A DNA stretch of 64,000 nt from Cydia pomonella (GCF_033807575.1 NC_084713.1:15475389-15539388), one strand, 5' to 3'; shown: positions 1 to 11,665, counted from the first letter of the stretch. Notes: generated by a model from the letters alone, not told the origin. Made by a program: numbers and translations.

Positions 1-365
1 TCGTCATTACCAAAAAAAAAAAAGAAAAAATGAAAAGTAATGATTTTGAATTTTAAGTAAGTATTTTCCTCGCGTTGGTGTGGTAAAAAATGTTGTGTTT
101 TACTCGTTAGAAAAAATTGTTTAACTCTCATGTCTTCAAACCCTCGCATCTCAAGAGCGTTTGCTCAAGATTTCACTTTTCATTTTTGTATTGGTTAAAC
201 AACTATCATACCCCCTTGTAAAATAAGTAGGTACCTGTTTTAGCCAAAAATATTAACTTTTGAAGTAAATTTAAGGCCCGGTCCACATGGACTGGCTGCA
301 CCACTGTGCACATACAAAGTTTATTCTAACTGTAATTTTTTTTGGTAAGTCAACACAAAATTAGA
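1..365. other. AT-rich sequence, nothing recognised
   Basis: I see no gene, RNA or terminal repeat in this stretch. It is AT-rich with short A runs. Confidence 0.5.
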
Positions 366-1103
366 AAAAGCGGCTAAGTGCGAGTTGGACTCGCGCATGA
401 AGGGTTCCGTACCATTTGACGTATTAAAAAAAATCTACTTACTAGATCTTGTTCAACATTTTACCACTTTGGAAGTGTCTCTCGCGCAAACTATTCATTT
501 TAGAAAAAAATGATATTAGAAACCTCAATATCATTTTTGAAGACCTATCCGTAAATACCCCACACGTATGGGTTTGATGAAAAAAAATTTTTTATTTTAT
601 TTTATGACTTATAAAAAAAAAACTACTTACTAGATCTCGTTCAAACCAATTTTCGGTGGAAGTTTGCATGGTAATGTATACCATATATTTTTTTAGATTT
701 TTCTTTCTGTTATTTTAGAAGTTACAGAGGGGACACACACATTTTTTCACTTTGGAAGTGTCTCTCGCGCAAACTATTCAGTTTAGAAAAAAATGATATT
801 AGGAACCTAAATATCATTTTTGAAGACCTATCCATAGATACCCCACACGTATGGGTTTGATGAAAAAAGATTTTTTGAGTTTCAGTTCTAAGTATGGGGA
901 ACCCCCAAAATTTATTGTTTTTTTTCTATTTTTGTGTGAACATCTTAATGCGGTTCATAGAATACATCCACTTACTAAGTTTGAACAGTATAGCTCTTAT
1001 AGTTTCGGAAAAAAGTGGCTGTGACATAATCGGACAGACAGACGGACATGACGAATCTATAAGGGTTCCGTTTTTTGCCATTTGGCTACGGAACCCTAAA
1101 AAT
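366..1103 (+). repeat. Interspersed repeat of the GGGTTCCGT family, near full length
   Basis: It opens with AAGTGCGAGTTGGACTCGCG followed by AAGGGTTCCGTACCA, and closes with a purine-rich GACAGACAGACGG run and GGCTACGGAACCCTAAAAA. Both ends are very common in lepidopteran genomes. The ends are partly inverse (GGGTTCCGT against ACGGAACCC). The interior holds two direct copies of a roughly 120-bp block (about 464-590 and 744-872) that share the CACTTTGGAAGTGTCTCTCG wording and a CCCACACGTATGGG palindrome. Related pieces in this window are 20416-20506 and, inverted, 37603-37838. Class (SINE, MITE or other) is not settled. A short open frame inside it (894-1148) has no coding character. Confidence 0.7.
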
Positions 1104-1305
1104 CATCATGAAAGGTACAAATTAGGTACTAAAATCTTTGCCAAATGATGGATTCGATATAACGCCTACAACTAGGAGAACTGGACTTGGTCCTGTCAAC
1201 CTGACGTCAGAATGGCTGACCACTTTATTTTCAATATTTCTCGAGTTTTAGCGAGGTAAATTTTTAAAGTCAGGTACAAAATAAATTTAAAAGTGGAAAA
1301 ATTAC

Positions 1306-1378
1306 TGTCTTGGGTGAGACTTGAACTCACGGCCTCTGGATAGATACTACAGCGCTCTGCCATCTGAGCCACCAAGAC
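1306..1378 (-). pseudogene. tRNA-like gene copy (SINE head or tRNA pseudogene)
   Basis: On the minus strand this 73-nt segment folds as a cloverleaf. It has a 7-bp acceptor stem (GTCTTGG with CCAAGAC), a 4-bp D stem (GCTC with GAGC), a 5-bp T stem (GTGAG with CTCAC) and a TTCAAGT loop. The anticodon stem has one mismatch. The anticodon position reads ATC, which is not a normal insect anticodon for Asp codons. A TTTTT run follows within 10 nt of the 3' end, as expected for a polymerase III terminator. I remember nearly the same sequence as a dispersed repeat in moths, so a tRNA-derived SINE is more likely than a working tRNA. Confidence 0.6.
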
Positions 1379-1439
1379 CTCATCCCTAGGCAGCAAATTT
1401 TTCCACCATATGGGTCTAGGGGACCCTAGCGACATCAAC

Positions 1440-1904
1440 CGTAAGAACGTTACACTTCTTAGACGGCTACCTATTGCCTATTCTAAGCTTAATAGCATCG
1501 TTCGCAGACGTTTCTGCTTGTTAAAAATTAATTTAGGTACAAAATAGTACAAAAAAGGTACTAAAGCTTGGAGTAACTCTCGTTATAAATAGCTGCCATG
1601 GTCCTTTCATCCTGACTTTCACGATTGTAGTTATTACACAAAATGGAACTAAAGGTGACGATACAAAGTGTTAATACCAGGTTGATGTGTCACAATAATC
1701 ACTTTTATGTGAGATTTTTGTATAAATGGTTTTAATTTTAAAATATTTATATGTTAAACTACTTTTTTTCAAGAAATAATATAGTAAGCATCAAAGTTAC
1801 TTAAAAACAAAACGTGTTAGATAAACAAAGCTCAGAAGATAACATAAAACGTGTTTTGAAGGTGGTTGGCCAAAAACTCAAGTAGGCGGATTGTGATCTG
1901 ATTT
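1440..1904. other. AT-rich sequence, nothing recognised
   Basis: No coding region or terminal repeat is seen. The segment separates the tRNA-like copy from the LINE tail on its right. Confidence 0.45.
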
Positions 1905-2800
1905 AAAGATGTCTATTTCATTTCATTTATTTCATTTTCAATACAAACTTACAGGAAACCAAATCGCTTATATGAGAAAAATTACATCATCGCAGTAAAA
2001 TAGCCTAAAAAAATCCAGAATAATGAATAATGATAATATATTTATATAAAAAGTGTCAAAGTATCTTACTTACAAGTTTAAACATATCTATTATACACAA
2101 TGAATACAATAAACAACTAAATTAAATTAAAACAAACAGAAAAAAGGAATGTCATCATGTCATAAATAATTTCAAATAAAACATACATATTCTATAAAAA
2201 TAATTATAACAACAATATAACAAGTAAAACAGTAATAATAATTTTAATCTAGAATAACATTTAAAATTTGGATACATTTTCTACAAAATTCACCAGCATT
2301 ATCCGCGAACACATCCTCCAGAGCCATTATATTGAAGAGGGCCCACGTCCCGGGGGCGCATTTTCGGCCTGGCGGGTGCGCGCGCGCAGCCACGCAAACA
2401 GGCGGCGGCGGCGCCGAGGCGGTACCACGCTCAGTGCGCCCGCGCCTAGGGCCGTCCGCACTACCGGCACGTGCAGGCCCATTTGCTCCAACACGGATGA
2501 GTTATTAATCCTATGTACAACTCCGTGGTAATCTGGTAATGTACCAACAACAGGAATTTCCGCCTCAGTTCCAGAGTATGGAGTCCCACCATTCCTGAGA
2601 CAAAGCGAGAGGGGTACAGATAGGGATAATAACCATAAGTCCTATTGTACAGATACATAGCAAACTTTCTTTGTAACTTTTCGAGCATGCTAGTGTATTT
2701 AAATTCGCAGGGATCCCATGCTATAGCGCCGAATTCAAGCTTACTGCCGACGTATGCGTTATACAATATCACTGCTACATAATCATAATCATAAATCATT
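1905..2800 (-). mobile_element. Degraded non-LTR retrotransposon (jockey/CR1-like) 3' end
   Basis: Reading the minus strand from about 2799, the translation contains LYNAYVGSKLEFGAIAWDP followed by a MLEKLQRKFAMYLYNR-like stretch. This is the wording of the region after the reverse-transcriptase domain in jockey/CR1-type LINEs (a SxLEYxxxxWxP motif, then a coiled LExxQRxF segment). The frame breaks at about 2500 and continues in a second frame through a very GC-rich arginine-rich part. It breaks again and ends with an ALFNIMALEDVFADNAGEF-like tail at about 2250. An AT-rich 3' UTR and a degenerate AAATAAATGAAATGAAAT tail close it at about 1910. It has at least two frameshifts, so it is dead. 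Confidence 0.75.
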
Positions 2801-2960
2801 TATTTCGTGGTAAAAGTATATATATTACACGAAATGGGCTCGCCTCAGCATAATGCTGACCTGGTCAGCGCTGATCTTCCGGCGAGACCATTTGTGTTGT
2901 GGGCCACGATTGCACCTGTACGGCACGGCCTCGTAAAACTGAACGCATACACTAGCGACA
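2771..2960 (-). repeat. Possible second retroelement 3' tail
   Basis: On the minus strand the sequence ends in an AAATAAATGATTTATGATTATGATT run, a tail style seen on some insect LINEs and SINEs. Upstream of it lies a moderately GC-rich stretch. It abuts the 5' end of the preceding LINE fragment. I cannot name the family. Confidence 0.3.
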
Positions 2961-3519
2961 GCTACTAGCGCCAACTACGTGTATGACAGATGACAGAAAT
3001 GACAATGTCAGATAATCTAAAACGCCATGCCGTACAAGGTATTAATAAATAACAATGGAAAAATGAATAAATAACAATGGAACAATTACATCAGTTTAAG
3101 TGCAAAACACATTAAATTACCGTGAAAACATTACAAATATTTTGAAAGATACATACAACATAAATAAACAGGACTAAATAAGTGGCTAACGTTTACATAG
3201 TTACAGTTTACTTTGCCAAGTGAGGTGCAGGAAATTCAGATCAAGAAGTATATTACATACAAGATAACGCGCGCAATTGTGATGCAAGACAACTGAAAGA
3301 AAAGAAAACGACAAAAAGAAAAGACTACATGTACTGACGCATTGGGTGGTAAAGAGGAGAGAAAATACAGGTATATATTATTATCGACTTCATTACTAGT
3401 AAAACTTAACTTAATCTGACATATTCTTATTATTAACTTACAATAATATAATTACTGTGCCTAAAAAATTGAGGAATTCCAAGGATTCAAGATTCGATTT
3501 TTAGTTCAAACCTAGACTC
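2961..3519. other. AT-rich sequence, nothing recognised
   Basis: There is a short direct repeat of AATAAATAACAATGGAA near 3045-3080, and otherwise no structure I can assign. Confidence 0.4.
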
Positions 3520-3559
3520 GATGAAAGTGGCCAACTAGAAAGCATACCCGATGAAATAA

Positions 3560-3690
3560 ATATGTTATAACTATATGTTATCCAGTTTTCTAATCTCGTA
3601 CTTAGGCCACGAAGCTTGCTGAGCATACGGTACTCAACTGAAAAGCTCACTATTATATCACGACTGTATAAAATACTATTTAAGTATGTA
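3560..3690 (+). repeat. Partial copy of the CTCGTAC...GAAAAGCTC interspersed repeat
   Basis: The stretch reads TCTAATCTCGTACTTAGGC, then GGTACTCAACTGAAAAGCTC, then ATTATATCACGACTGTATAAA. The same order is found at 8930-9000 and 59838-59940. This is the third and shortest copy in the window. Confidence 0.65.
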
Positions 3691-3774
3691 ATATAAACTT
3701 ATAAAAATAAACTTTTTTATGTTATGTGTACAGTCTAGTCACTTACACTGTAGCTTATTTTTTGTTTTTTTTTT

Positions 3775-3860
3775 TACTGACAAAATCCTAGTTAAAACTA
3801 GTATTCACCAAAACGTTTTGGAAAACTAATTTTAACTAGGGATAACGCGTTTTCATTTAA
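3775..3860. repeat. Copy of the AAACTAGTTTT palindromic repeat
   Basis: It contains CCTAGTTAAAACTAGT and, inverted, ACTAATTTTAACTAGGG around a CAAAACGTTTTGG palindrome. It resembles the larger array at 48650-49035. Probably a short MITE. Confidence 0.45.
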
Positions 3861-3869
3861 AACGGATTT

Positions 3870-6345
3870 TTATTATAACATATGTAATCGTCGTATATGT
3901 ATGTAAGTATACGTACGATATACCTACATACATATACGACGTAATATGTTCATAAGGTACCTAAACAACGATCTACGTTTCAATAATGTCAGAGCCTTTT
4001 ATTTACCTCGACAGGTTTGGGCAAAGATCTGATTTAAAATCAACGAAATGCCTTTTTCCATCTCATGTTTACATTATTCATATAAAATTTGATTTCGCTG
4101 CCAGTCGAGGAGTTTGAAAAGGTGCGAAAATATCCTGTCTGCCGATCGAATGGAGCGGAACGGAATGCAAGTATTCGCATACTTTCCATATTTAAGTATA
4201 CCGCCTAACTTTTTAAACTTACCTTTTAACGTTTCGACGGCGTTTCAAACACAAAAGCTGTCACTCGGACGCTACGACGTCGAAGTGTCAAACAAAACTG
4301 AAATTGAAATTTATGCATTTGCAGGTCTATGTTGCCCTGTGGTCTGTGACGGATTAATTCGTCTTCGGCGTTGGATCTACGGTGCGGATATATCCATCAT
4401 TGGCGTCACAAAGGTTAAAGGTCGGACGTACCGATAGTCGGTGTACGTTTATTAATAAGGTTCAGTGTGACCATTTAGACATGTAACCATCGAAATGATA
4501 TAATTTCTATGGTTACTCAACTAATATGAACTATAAATTACCTCGAAGTTTTGTGCATTTCGTAGTAAATAACGAATTTATTATGTTGTCTCTTGAACAG
4601 AGGCCTCGAAGCGGAAGATCTCTAGGAACAAGTGACCCTGGGGCCATCACAAAGATTGCTAATAGAATTTGCGAAAACGAAGCATACCTGTCATAATTAT
4701 CGTAAAAGTGCAACAAACGACGATTAAAGTCACTTCAGTTCTTCGTACTTAATTCTAGGCCAAGTCGAAAATCATACAATTTCCTTCGTACAAAAATCGC
4801 ATTTGGCAGTTGACATAGAATAGACTAAGAGCTCCAAACGTCCTGCAGTGCCTTTCTCTCAACTATTATTGGGCTCAAATCAAAATTGTATTAAAAGAGA
4901 AGAATGAAAAAGCCAAAGAACATTAACAATTCCAGCAGCTGACGAGCTGATGCAGGCAAAAACGGGTCCGTAAAAGCTGCCACTGAATGCGCTAGGAAGT
5001 AGCTGCCTATCACTCCCACAGAAAAAAGAATAAATAAATAAACTGACAAAAATCTAAATTAAAAGTGGCTTTTAATTGTAGTTATTCTAAAAACCTTAGT
5101 TTGTTCTCAATCGCATTAGTTTTTTCATTTGAAGTTTACAATTTTTTTTGGTACACCGGTAAGTATTCGGTAAAAATTCAATATAATAACTAAAATTTTG
5201 CGTTAGCCCCCTCTTAAGTTGTTTTTCTAAACACGTTTAAAGCCTTTTGGGCCCTACAAGGCCGTCAGCTTATCATACAGCTTTATTTGCGTTATGAACC
5301 GAGCAGAACTTGACTACAATAACGATTCTAACAAAAGGATGAAATCAAAACTTTCATCCGCGCAACGATTTATATCAGAAGAGGGTTTGCGGTGGCTATT
5401 CAAACCAATCTCTTGTTGTTGTAATGTTGGCAATATCATCTAAGCGGTGACTGTCTCTGTGAAGAGATAAAATCTATTAAACGGAAATGTAAAGTGATTT
5501 AGCAGTAAAGTTATAGTTATATTAGAGACGATGGCTCGCATCAATGAGTTTTACGCAAGTAAACATTTGTATTCGAGGAAGCTCATGGAAAGACCCATAA
5601 AATGGTAATTTGAGTATAAACTTCGAATCCAACTTTATTCCTGGCAAAAATAAGGTGTTCATTACTGCGTTAATGACCAGAATAACGGCCATTATAAGGC
5701 TATTAACATTTTAATCTCCAGCAACTTTAATATAAGTAACATTATTTGTTGGATGTTCGTCAAGAAAATTAAATGAGGGCACCCAATAAGGCCCGCTGTC
5801 ACAAGCACCGGGATCAATTTAGATTCAATTAACCAGCGAATACGCAAGCAGAAATAAGCTTTCAGAATTCTGTGCTGTCTTTTCGGGTAATATTCGGGTA
5901 ATAAATTAGACATCGTTATTGGTTAAACAGGGTTAGTTAAAAATTGCCTGATTACTAAAGATAAATCTTTGAACTTTTCAGCTTGACGAATATTTGAACT
6001 ACATATCATCAGTCACACTTATACCATTTTCATCCATCTGTAAGAAGGGTTATAATTTTAACAGTCTACATGTATGTAATGTATCGATTTGTTTTTGTGA
6101 CTAATGTGTCAAAGGCTACATTTTTAACCGATTCCCAAAAAGGAACTCGTTATTTATAAATAAAAAAAACTACTGTTAGGCTTTTCAGCATTCCGTTATA
6201 TTATGGGAATATATTTCATGTCCAGTCGTATAAATGACTTTTCGCAACGCAGGAGAAGAGATTTTGACAACATCATTAGGCGGGAGACATTTGCTATCAC
6301 TACTGTCTCCCTAAAATTTACCTATTAAAACTTTATTTAGGTACA
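3870..6345. other. Long gene-poor stretch
   Basis: I find no coding region, RNA or paired terminal repeat that I can defend. A 107-codon open frame at 4114-4437 begins at TTG, has no recognisable domain and no homolog I know. A near-palindrome of TACGTATAC/GTATACGTA type lies at about 3890-3945. Confidence 0.45.
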
Positions 6346-6349
6346 TTAA

Positions 6350-6650
6350 ATTAAGGTGTGTAATGCTTAATATAATTATAAAAAAAAATATCATACATTT
6401 GTTATAATGCCATTTGGTATAATATAAAGAATATAATAATAAATATAAATAATAATATATATTATATGTTCCAATGTAATTTTTATTATACGTTTCTTTT
6501 ATTATATTATGATTTCATCTAAACCAGCATTGATATAATGCCTATTGTAATATAATTTTTAAGTAGTATATAGATATCTTTTACAATGACTTTTGTTATA
6601 TTATATTTTTGTATAACGTAATATTTTATATAATTTTTGTAACAAGTAGT
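6350..6650. repeat. AT-rich degenerate tandem repeat
   Basis: TATAATATAA, TTGTTATAATGC and ATAATATAATTTT words recur in both orientations through about 300 bp. It looks like an AT-rich element made of diverged short repeats. No coding content. Confidence 0.4.
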
Positions 6651-7192
6651 GCGCAGGCCGTATAACTAAGTACAGATTATCATCCCACGTAACCCAACCT
6701 AACCTATTCTTTCAAGGTTTTTGATAATGCGGGGGTCGAAGTTCTAACCTAACCTAACTCTCCTTTTGCTAGGTAGTTAGGTCCAAATTAATTTCGTTGT
6801 CTTGTTTCTGAATATTCTGTCACGCTTGTATCTATGTCTTCTATCAAATAAATAAAAAACTTGAGTCCATTTGTATGTCTTTCTAGCTATAGATTATATT
6901 TTACATAAAAAATAATAAAAACTAAATTTCATCTCATATAAAAAGCTGCATTCCGTCACCTTTTTTGGGGATAATAAACAAGACAACGAAAATAAATTTG
7001 AACCAGTTATTCGTTTGTGCGGAGTCGCAGTTCCAACCTAACCCAACCGATTTATGTCACGCACTCATTATGCCACACAAATAATTATGTGATGTCACTT
7101 GTTAGAACAAATAATATGCTTTAGAGTATGTAATAATTATGGCAAAGTATATTAGACGAAGTGTAAATATACCTTATGACCATTATACCAAT
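6651..7192. other. AT-rich sequence with CCTAACC words
   Basis: AACCCAACCTAACCTA and CTAACCTAACCTAACT occur at about 6693-6770, and AACCTAACCCAACC at about 7036. They match the insect telomere unit in wording but are isolated and short. I treat them as ordinary dispersed sequence. Confidence 0.4.
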
Positions 7193-7523
7193 AAGCGCTA
7201 GTGGTCTAGCGGTAAGCGCGTGCGACTTGCAATCCGAAGTCGCGGGTTCAAACCCCGGCTCGTACCAATGAGTTTTTCTGAACTTATGTACGAAATATAA
7301 TTTGATATTTACCAGTCGCTTTTCGGTGAAGGAAAACATCGCGAGGAAACCGGTCTAATCCCAACAAGGCCTAGTTTTACTCTCTGGGTTGGAAGGGCAG
7401 ATGGCAGTCGCATTCGTAAAAACTAGTGCCTACGCCAAATCTTGAGATTAGTTGTCAAGCGGACCCCAGGCTCACATGAGCCGTGGCAATATGCCGGGAC
7501 AACGCTAGGAAGAAGAAGAAGAA
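7193..7523 (+). mobile_element. tRNA-derived SINE (family 1, plus copy)
   Basis: The head has a polymerase III A box (AGTGGTCTAGCGGTAAG) and a B box (GGGTTCAAACCCC), the layout of a tRNA-derived SINE. The body contains TTCGGTGAAGGAAAACATCG and GAGGAAACCGG, and ends GCCGGGACAACGC followed by an (AGA/GAA) tail. An inverted copy with the same order of blocks lies at 11715-12010. The open frames on the opposite strand are incidental. Confidence 0.85.
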
Positions 7524-7889
7524 GTGCACCCATTTAATTACCTACTTATACTACTAAGGTGGCAATAAAGGGGTGTATAAAGCGGTCATTTCAAAACATT
7601 TTTTATCGCAAAACGTGTAAGTACACGACGTTGACATTAATAGCAAAATAAATTAGCCATAAAAATTAATATCAAAACAATTCCACTTAAGGAGCCGTAG
7701 CTTTAAAGAGTTTTTGATCAATCGTACCACTTTTTGAGACCACAATACGGTCGCCAAGACTTTAATTATCAATCTTGAATCCTCAATATTGATAAATGAA
7801 TTTCTCTAGTAATGTATTCGAATGCTGATTTTTTGAGGTCTAAAACGCATTTTAAAATTTGTAACAATTTATGCACAAAAGCTGAAAAT
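7524..7889. other. AT-rich sequence, nothing recognised
   Basis: No feature is supported here. Confidence 0.4.
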
Positions 7890-9003
7890 ATGAAAACTGT
7901 TTTTTCTGCTTGTCGACTGTAAATATATGGTTACGCATGGTTAAATATAGATTTCGTATACCAAACTAAGTATAATTGCATACTTTTCATGTATGGGCTC
8001 CCAACCCCAATATAATATTAATTTCGATACGCTGTAGTCAACTATAAAAAAATTGACCAATCACGTGCCACCGCGCTTGCATAGAAAATACTAAACGGAG
8101 GACGGGGCCGGGCGCGTTTATGACTTTTGTACCACATTTTTGCCTACTGAGATGATTACCAATTTTCATTAATTATTTCGGTTTTATAAATTAAAAGTAT
8201 TATTCTAGATGACTCGTAGAAAAAAGTATAGTAATAGTGATATTGGGACCGTGCGAAGTGCATGGTGGGGGTAAGTAAAGCGATCCCAGCGCATAAGGTG
8301 GTAAAAATTTGAACTAACTGCGGATAGCGTCTTTAACATTTCGTACAATTATATGGCTCGAAATGAAACTTTGATTTACGATTACTCCTGAAATATTCAT
8401 TTAAATTGAATGGTGTAAGGGACCATTGTAATCTGTATGAAATGCTTAATATAACTAACGTATTTATTTTGATAATTGTTAATAATGTATCCATGTAAAT
8501 AGCTTTGCAAATGCCACATATTACGTGATTTTTTTCTAGAAGTCAAGAATGGAAATAGTAAGTAATCCTTAAAAGATAGACATTTAACATCACGGACTTT
8601 TTTGTAGACCTATGAATGAGAAACAACCCCACCATACATTGTGTTGTTATAGCTCAAACGGATTAGGCAGCGTTTTCGATTAAAGCTCCTAGCCAGCGTG
8701 ATTTTTTCCGACAACATCGTTATATTTCAAACAATTTACACAAAACCTTAACAAGTTATATACTTAAGCCTTCCTCAAGAATCACTCTATTAATAGATGA
8801 AAGTCGTATGAAAATCCGTTCAGTAGTTTTTAGTTTTGGAGTAGTTTTATAAGATGTAGTGAATTGACGTTTTCCCCTAGACTTGCGGACACTAGGTTGC
8901 GTGACAGTCGTGTACGCTCCCAATAATCCAGCTTTTTAATCTCGTACCTTACTTAGGCAACGAGGCTTGTACACGGTACTCGACTGAAAAGCTCTTGGAT
9001 AAT
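7890..9003 (+). repeat. Long interspersed repeat, copy A, interrupted
   Basis: Blocks at 7899-8250 (CTTGTCGACTGTAA, GATTTCGTATACCAAACT, TTCATGTATGGGCTCCCAAC, TTGACCAATCAC, GACTCGTAGAAAAAAGTAT) and at 8925-9000 (AATCTCGTACC, GGTACTCGACTGAAAAGCTC) reappear in the same order at 59240-59910. There they are contiguous. About 670 bp (8251-8922) therefore appears to be an insertion in this copy. No protein is encoded. The class is unknown, possibly a long MITE or a non-autonomous element. Confidence 0.7.
8251..8922. mobile_element. Insertion within repeat copy A
   Basis: This segment is absent from the paralogous copy at about 59820. It begins GGGACCGTGCGAAG and ends CGTGTACGCTCCC, a weak inverted match (GGGACCGTGC against GGGAGCGTAC). 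Near its right end, 8735-8850 is the reverse of the Helitron-like tail sequence at 21680-21780 (ACTGAACGGATTTTCATACG on the minus strand). The element class is uncertain. Confidence 0.5.
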
Positions 9004-9780
9004 TTTATTTTTGAGGGAATTCATCGATTACTTTTTTTTTTAACTTATAACAAATTAAAATTCAAAAACATGATATCTATGGTCCTGAGCACGCATATCC
9101 ATCTCGCTCACGCTTACGCTCGGTGAGAGTGAGAGAACACAAACCTTAAGAAAAATAAAAGCCTAAAGAACTGGGGCGTACTGTCTAGTTTTTAGACTAT
9201 TTCATTATTTCCTTTCCAAAAAGTAAGTTTTTAAATTAGTAAGTTGTATATATATTTACAGACATTCCACGAAGGTCCTTTTTATTTATTTACTATATGC
9301 TTTGTTATTTCAAACATTTAGTAAGGCGAGATATTTATTATTGAATCCATTTGTATTGAGAGAATAAGGAAATTGTAGGCATTCATCTGTGACAATACAA
9401 AAGGCGTCTTGCCCCGTTCTCGCGACAATACATTGTGTGATCAAAATCCCGTGCCTTGATGCGACCATTGTTATTCCAATCGCTTAACGGACACTGAACT
9501 TCAATAAGACTTGAAAAATACTCCAAACAATTTTAAGCGCAGGTAAAGCTAAAATAAAAAATAGTAGATATATTATTCAAGTAGGCATATTACAATGAGC
9601 TTATGAACGTCGAATAAAGCTATACCGGCTCTAACCCTACACCTCTGCCTCGAGAAGATTTAAATACCCCTCAATTGGAGGAGGGTATCCCAATATGGGT
9701 TCTTTAAAGACTCAGAAAATTTGAGTTCTTATCAACCACAATCTAAGGCTCAATTACGCATAGTTACGGGAATCACGGTC
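9004..9780. other. Gene-poor stretch
   Basis: A short GC-balanced inverted word, CTCGCTCACGC/GCGTGAGC-like, occurs near 9095-9130. Otherwise nothing is recognised. Confidence 0.4.
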
Positions 9781-9930
9781 CATTGCTCAGAGGACCTAGC
9801 CAAGATGCTAATCGTTTGCGCCGTAGCGAACGAAACGGTAATGTCTCTCTGTATCGGTCTGTGTGTGCTGTGTCGGTAATGCTTCCTTATAAGTGCGACA
9901 GAGAGATATTAGCGTTCGAAAGCAGAGCAT
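9781..9930 (+). mobile_element. Short MITE-like repeat (AGAGGACCTAGCCAAGATG type)
   Basis: It contains AGAGGACCTAGCCAAGATG, ATCGTTTGCGCCGTAGCG, a TGTCTCTCTGTAT stretch and GTGCGACAGAGAGATATTAG. The same blocks occur inverted at 33560-33707, which shows it is a dispersed family. No coding content. Confidence 0.6.
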
Positions 9931-11240
9931 CGAACTTGAGCTTTTGTTATGTATGATTTATCCTTGAATTCGGTTTGATAACAGATTTTAGTAGTTCGTT
10001 CTCGGATTCGGATGCATACGAGTATGTTGGGTGATAGGGATTCACGACAATCGTTTTTATTAATCATCATGGTCACTAATATTGATTCATTATCACCGAT
10101 TACGGCGATCACGTAACTAATTATAATCTTCCTTTCTTTCTTGAAATCATTTTTTGTCTGGTTCGCTTGGAACGTGCTCAAGTTAGCGTTCTGAATCGCA
10201 CTCAGGGAGGGCACCGTATACTCAATCACAATGGGATCTATTATATTGCATAACAAATAACTTTTTCCCTGCTATTTACCTGATATTGGTAAGCGTCATT
10301 TTCATACTCTTTTAAAAGCTTTCAAATGCTGAACAACAAGCCTTATACAGTGTATTCATTTATAACGGTATGTCATCCCTCATTTATTTTGCACCTACAT
10401 AAAAACTTGTAATAGTAGACTTATTATATTATAATAGTAACAATGAAAGCATAAAACAACCTCACTTCGCGTGAGAGGGATACATTGCTATATTATAATA
10501 GGTACCTACTAGAGTTAAATACTGTGCTTTTCATTTCAATCGCAAGAAAAAAAAACCTCCTGAGTGCCAGCGGCCCTTATAAAGGCTTTCTTTCTGAAAT
10601 TAATTTTACTTTGTATTAAATGAGGCAAGGTTTCAAATTCAAAAAGAAAATGAAAGCTTCTTGGAACATATCCATTGAATGCCGTACTCTAAGCTTTTTA
10701 CCTAGGAATTCGAGTATTCTCAATGGGTTGTGGCGCAGTTAGGGACGATTAAGAACGTGTTAAGCTTAGTACACACACACACACATAGTACTTATTCGAA
10801 ATTATGGTTACCGTAAGCTTTGAGTAAAAAAAATATAGTACATTACACTACACGTGTTTGATTCGTTCTAATCGCAATGCGGCACAGTAAAGAGCAACGC
10901 GCGGAATGTGTTGAACGTAACCACATTTATTTAAAGGCCATTGATCACTTACCTACTAGACGGAGGGAATAAAGAATTAAAACAAAAATATTACGCGAAA
11001 AAATAACGTGTTAGTCAAACAAGTGCTAACCCGTTATACTTACTTGCGTATTTTTACATGCGCAAAGTAATGCCTGATTCTATTCATTATTTGGAGAGCA
11101 TAAAGGACGACTCGTAGTAAAAACAAATGATTGGCGCTTCCATGCCATATGAGAGCGCAACCGATTGCGTCACGTTTAAGAATTGAAGTGATGTAAATTA
11201 CATCTATTAAAGAAAATTAAGTATTATTATAAATAGAAAA
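9931..11240. other. Gene-poor AT-rich stretch
   Basis: A minus-strand open frame at 9909-10256 (115 codons) has no recognisable domain and low coding character. A (CA)n run lies at about 10771. Nothing else is supported. Confidence 0.4.
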
Positions 11241-11320
11241 TAGAAATCATTGACTGTGAGAAAAAACCTCGGTAGGAAGTTCATCCCATAGACAACCAGC
11301 AAACAAATGTGGGCTTATGT
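11240..11320 (-). pseudogene. Possible scrap of LINE ORF2 C-terminus
   Basis: The minus strand reads LWDELPTEVFSHSQ. This matches the WNxLPxEVF signature that follows the reverse-transcriptase domain in the LINE fragment at 41576-41863. The surrounding frame is otherwise unlike a LINE, so this is a weak call. Confidence 0.25.
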
Positions 11321-11574
11321 GTGGTAATTGAGTATAGGTCGCACACGAATATACATGAAGCCAAATGTAACCCCGCTTACCCCCGACGTCCCCACGCCAC
11401 GCTCCCGCTTCCTGAACCCCCAAATCTACAAACTGTAAGCACATAATGCAGAATCTTCGCAAGGTAGTCTATACCCAGTGTTAAGCGGTAACACCCACAA
11501 TCCTGCAGTTTGTAGTTAACAAGTGGTCGCGTGTGGCTCGCCAGTTAGCGCATGCATCGCGGAAACATCTCTTC

Positions 11575-11665
11575 CCTGAAATAAGCTTTAAAGATAACTC
11601 TGTAAGCTTTGCGGTCATACTTTACTACAAGTAGGTTCCTAATGCGCCGGAAAACAGAGATACGT
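11575..11665. repeat. Dispersed repeat pair member (AAGATAACTCTG type)
   Basis: AAAGATAACTCTGTAAGCTT and GCGGTCATACTTTA, followed by CGCCGGAAAACA, recur in altered form at 13475-13545 (TAAGATAACTCTGCAACCTT, GCGGCAATACTT, GGCGGAAAACA). This is an old interspersed repeat of unknown class. Confidence 0.45.

Noticed and set aside
4114..4437. 107-codon open frame as a gene
   Set aside because: It begins at TTG, has no recognisable domain, splice context or conserved wording, and stands in noncoding-like sequence.
6693..6770. CCTAACC words as an interstitial telomere
   Set aside because: There are only two or three imperfect TTAGG-type units at each spot, too few for an interstitial telomeric array.
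9909..10256. 115-codon minus-strand frame as a gene
   Set aside because: There is no motif and the composition reflects AT-rich noncoding DNA. No supporting promoter or splice signal.
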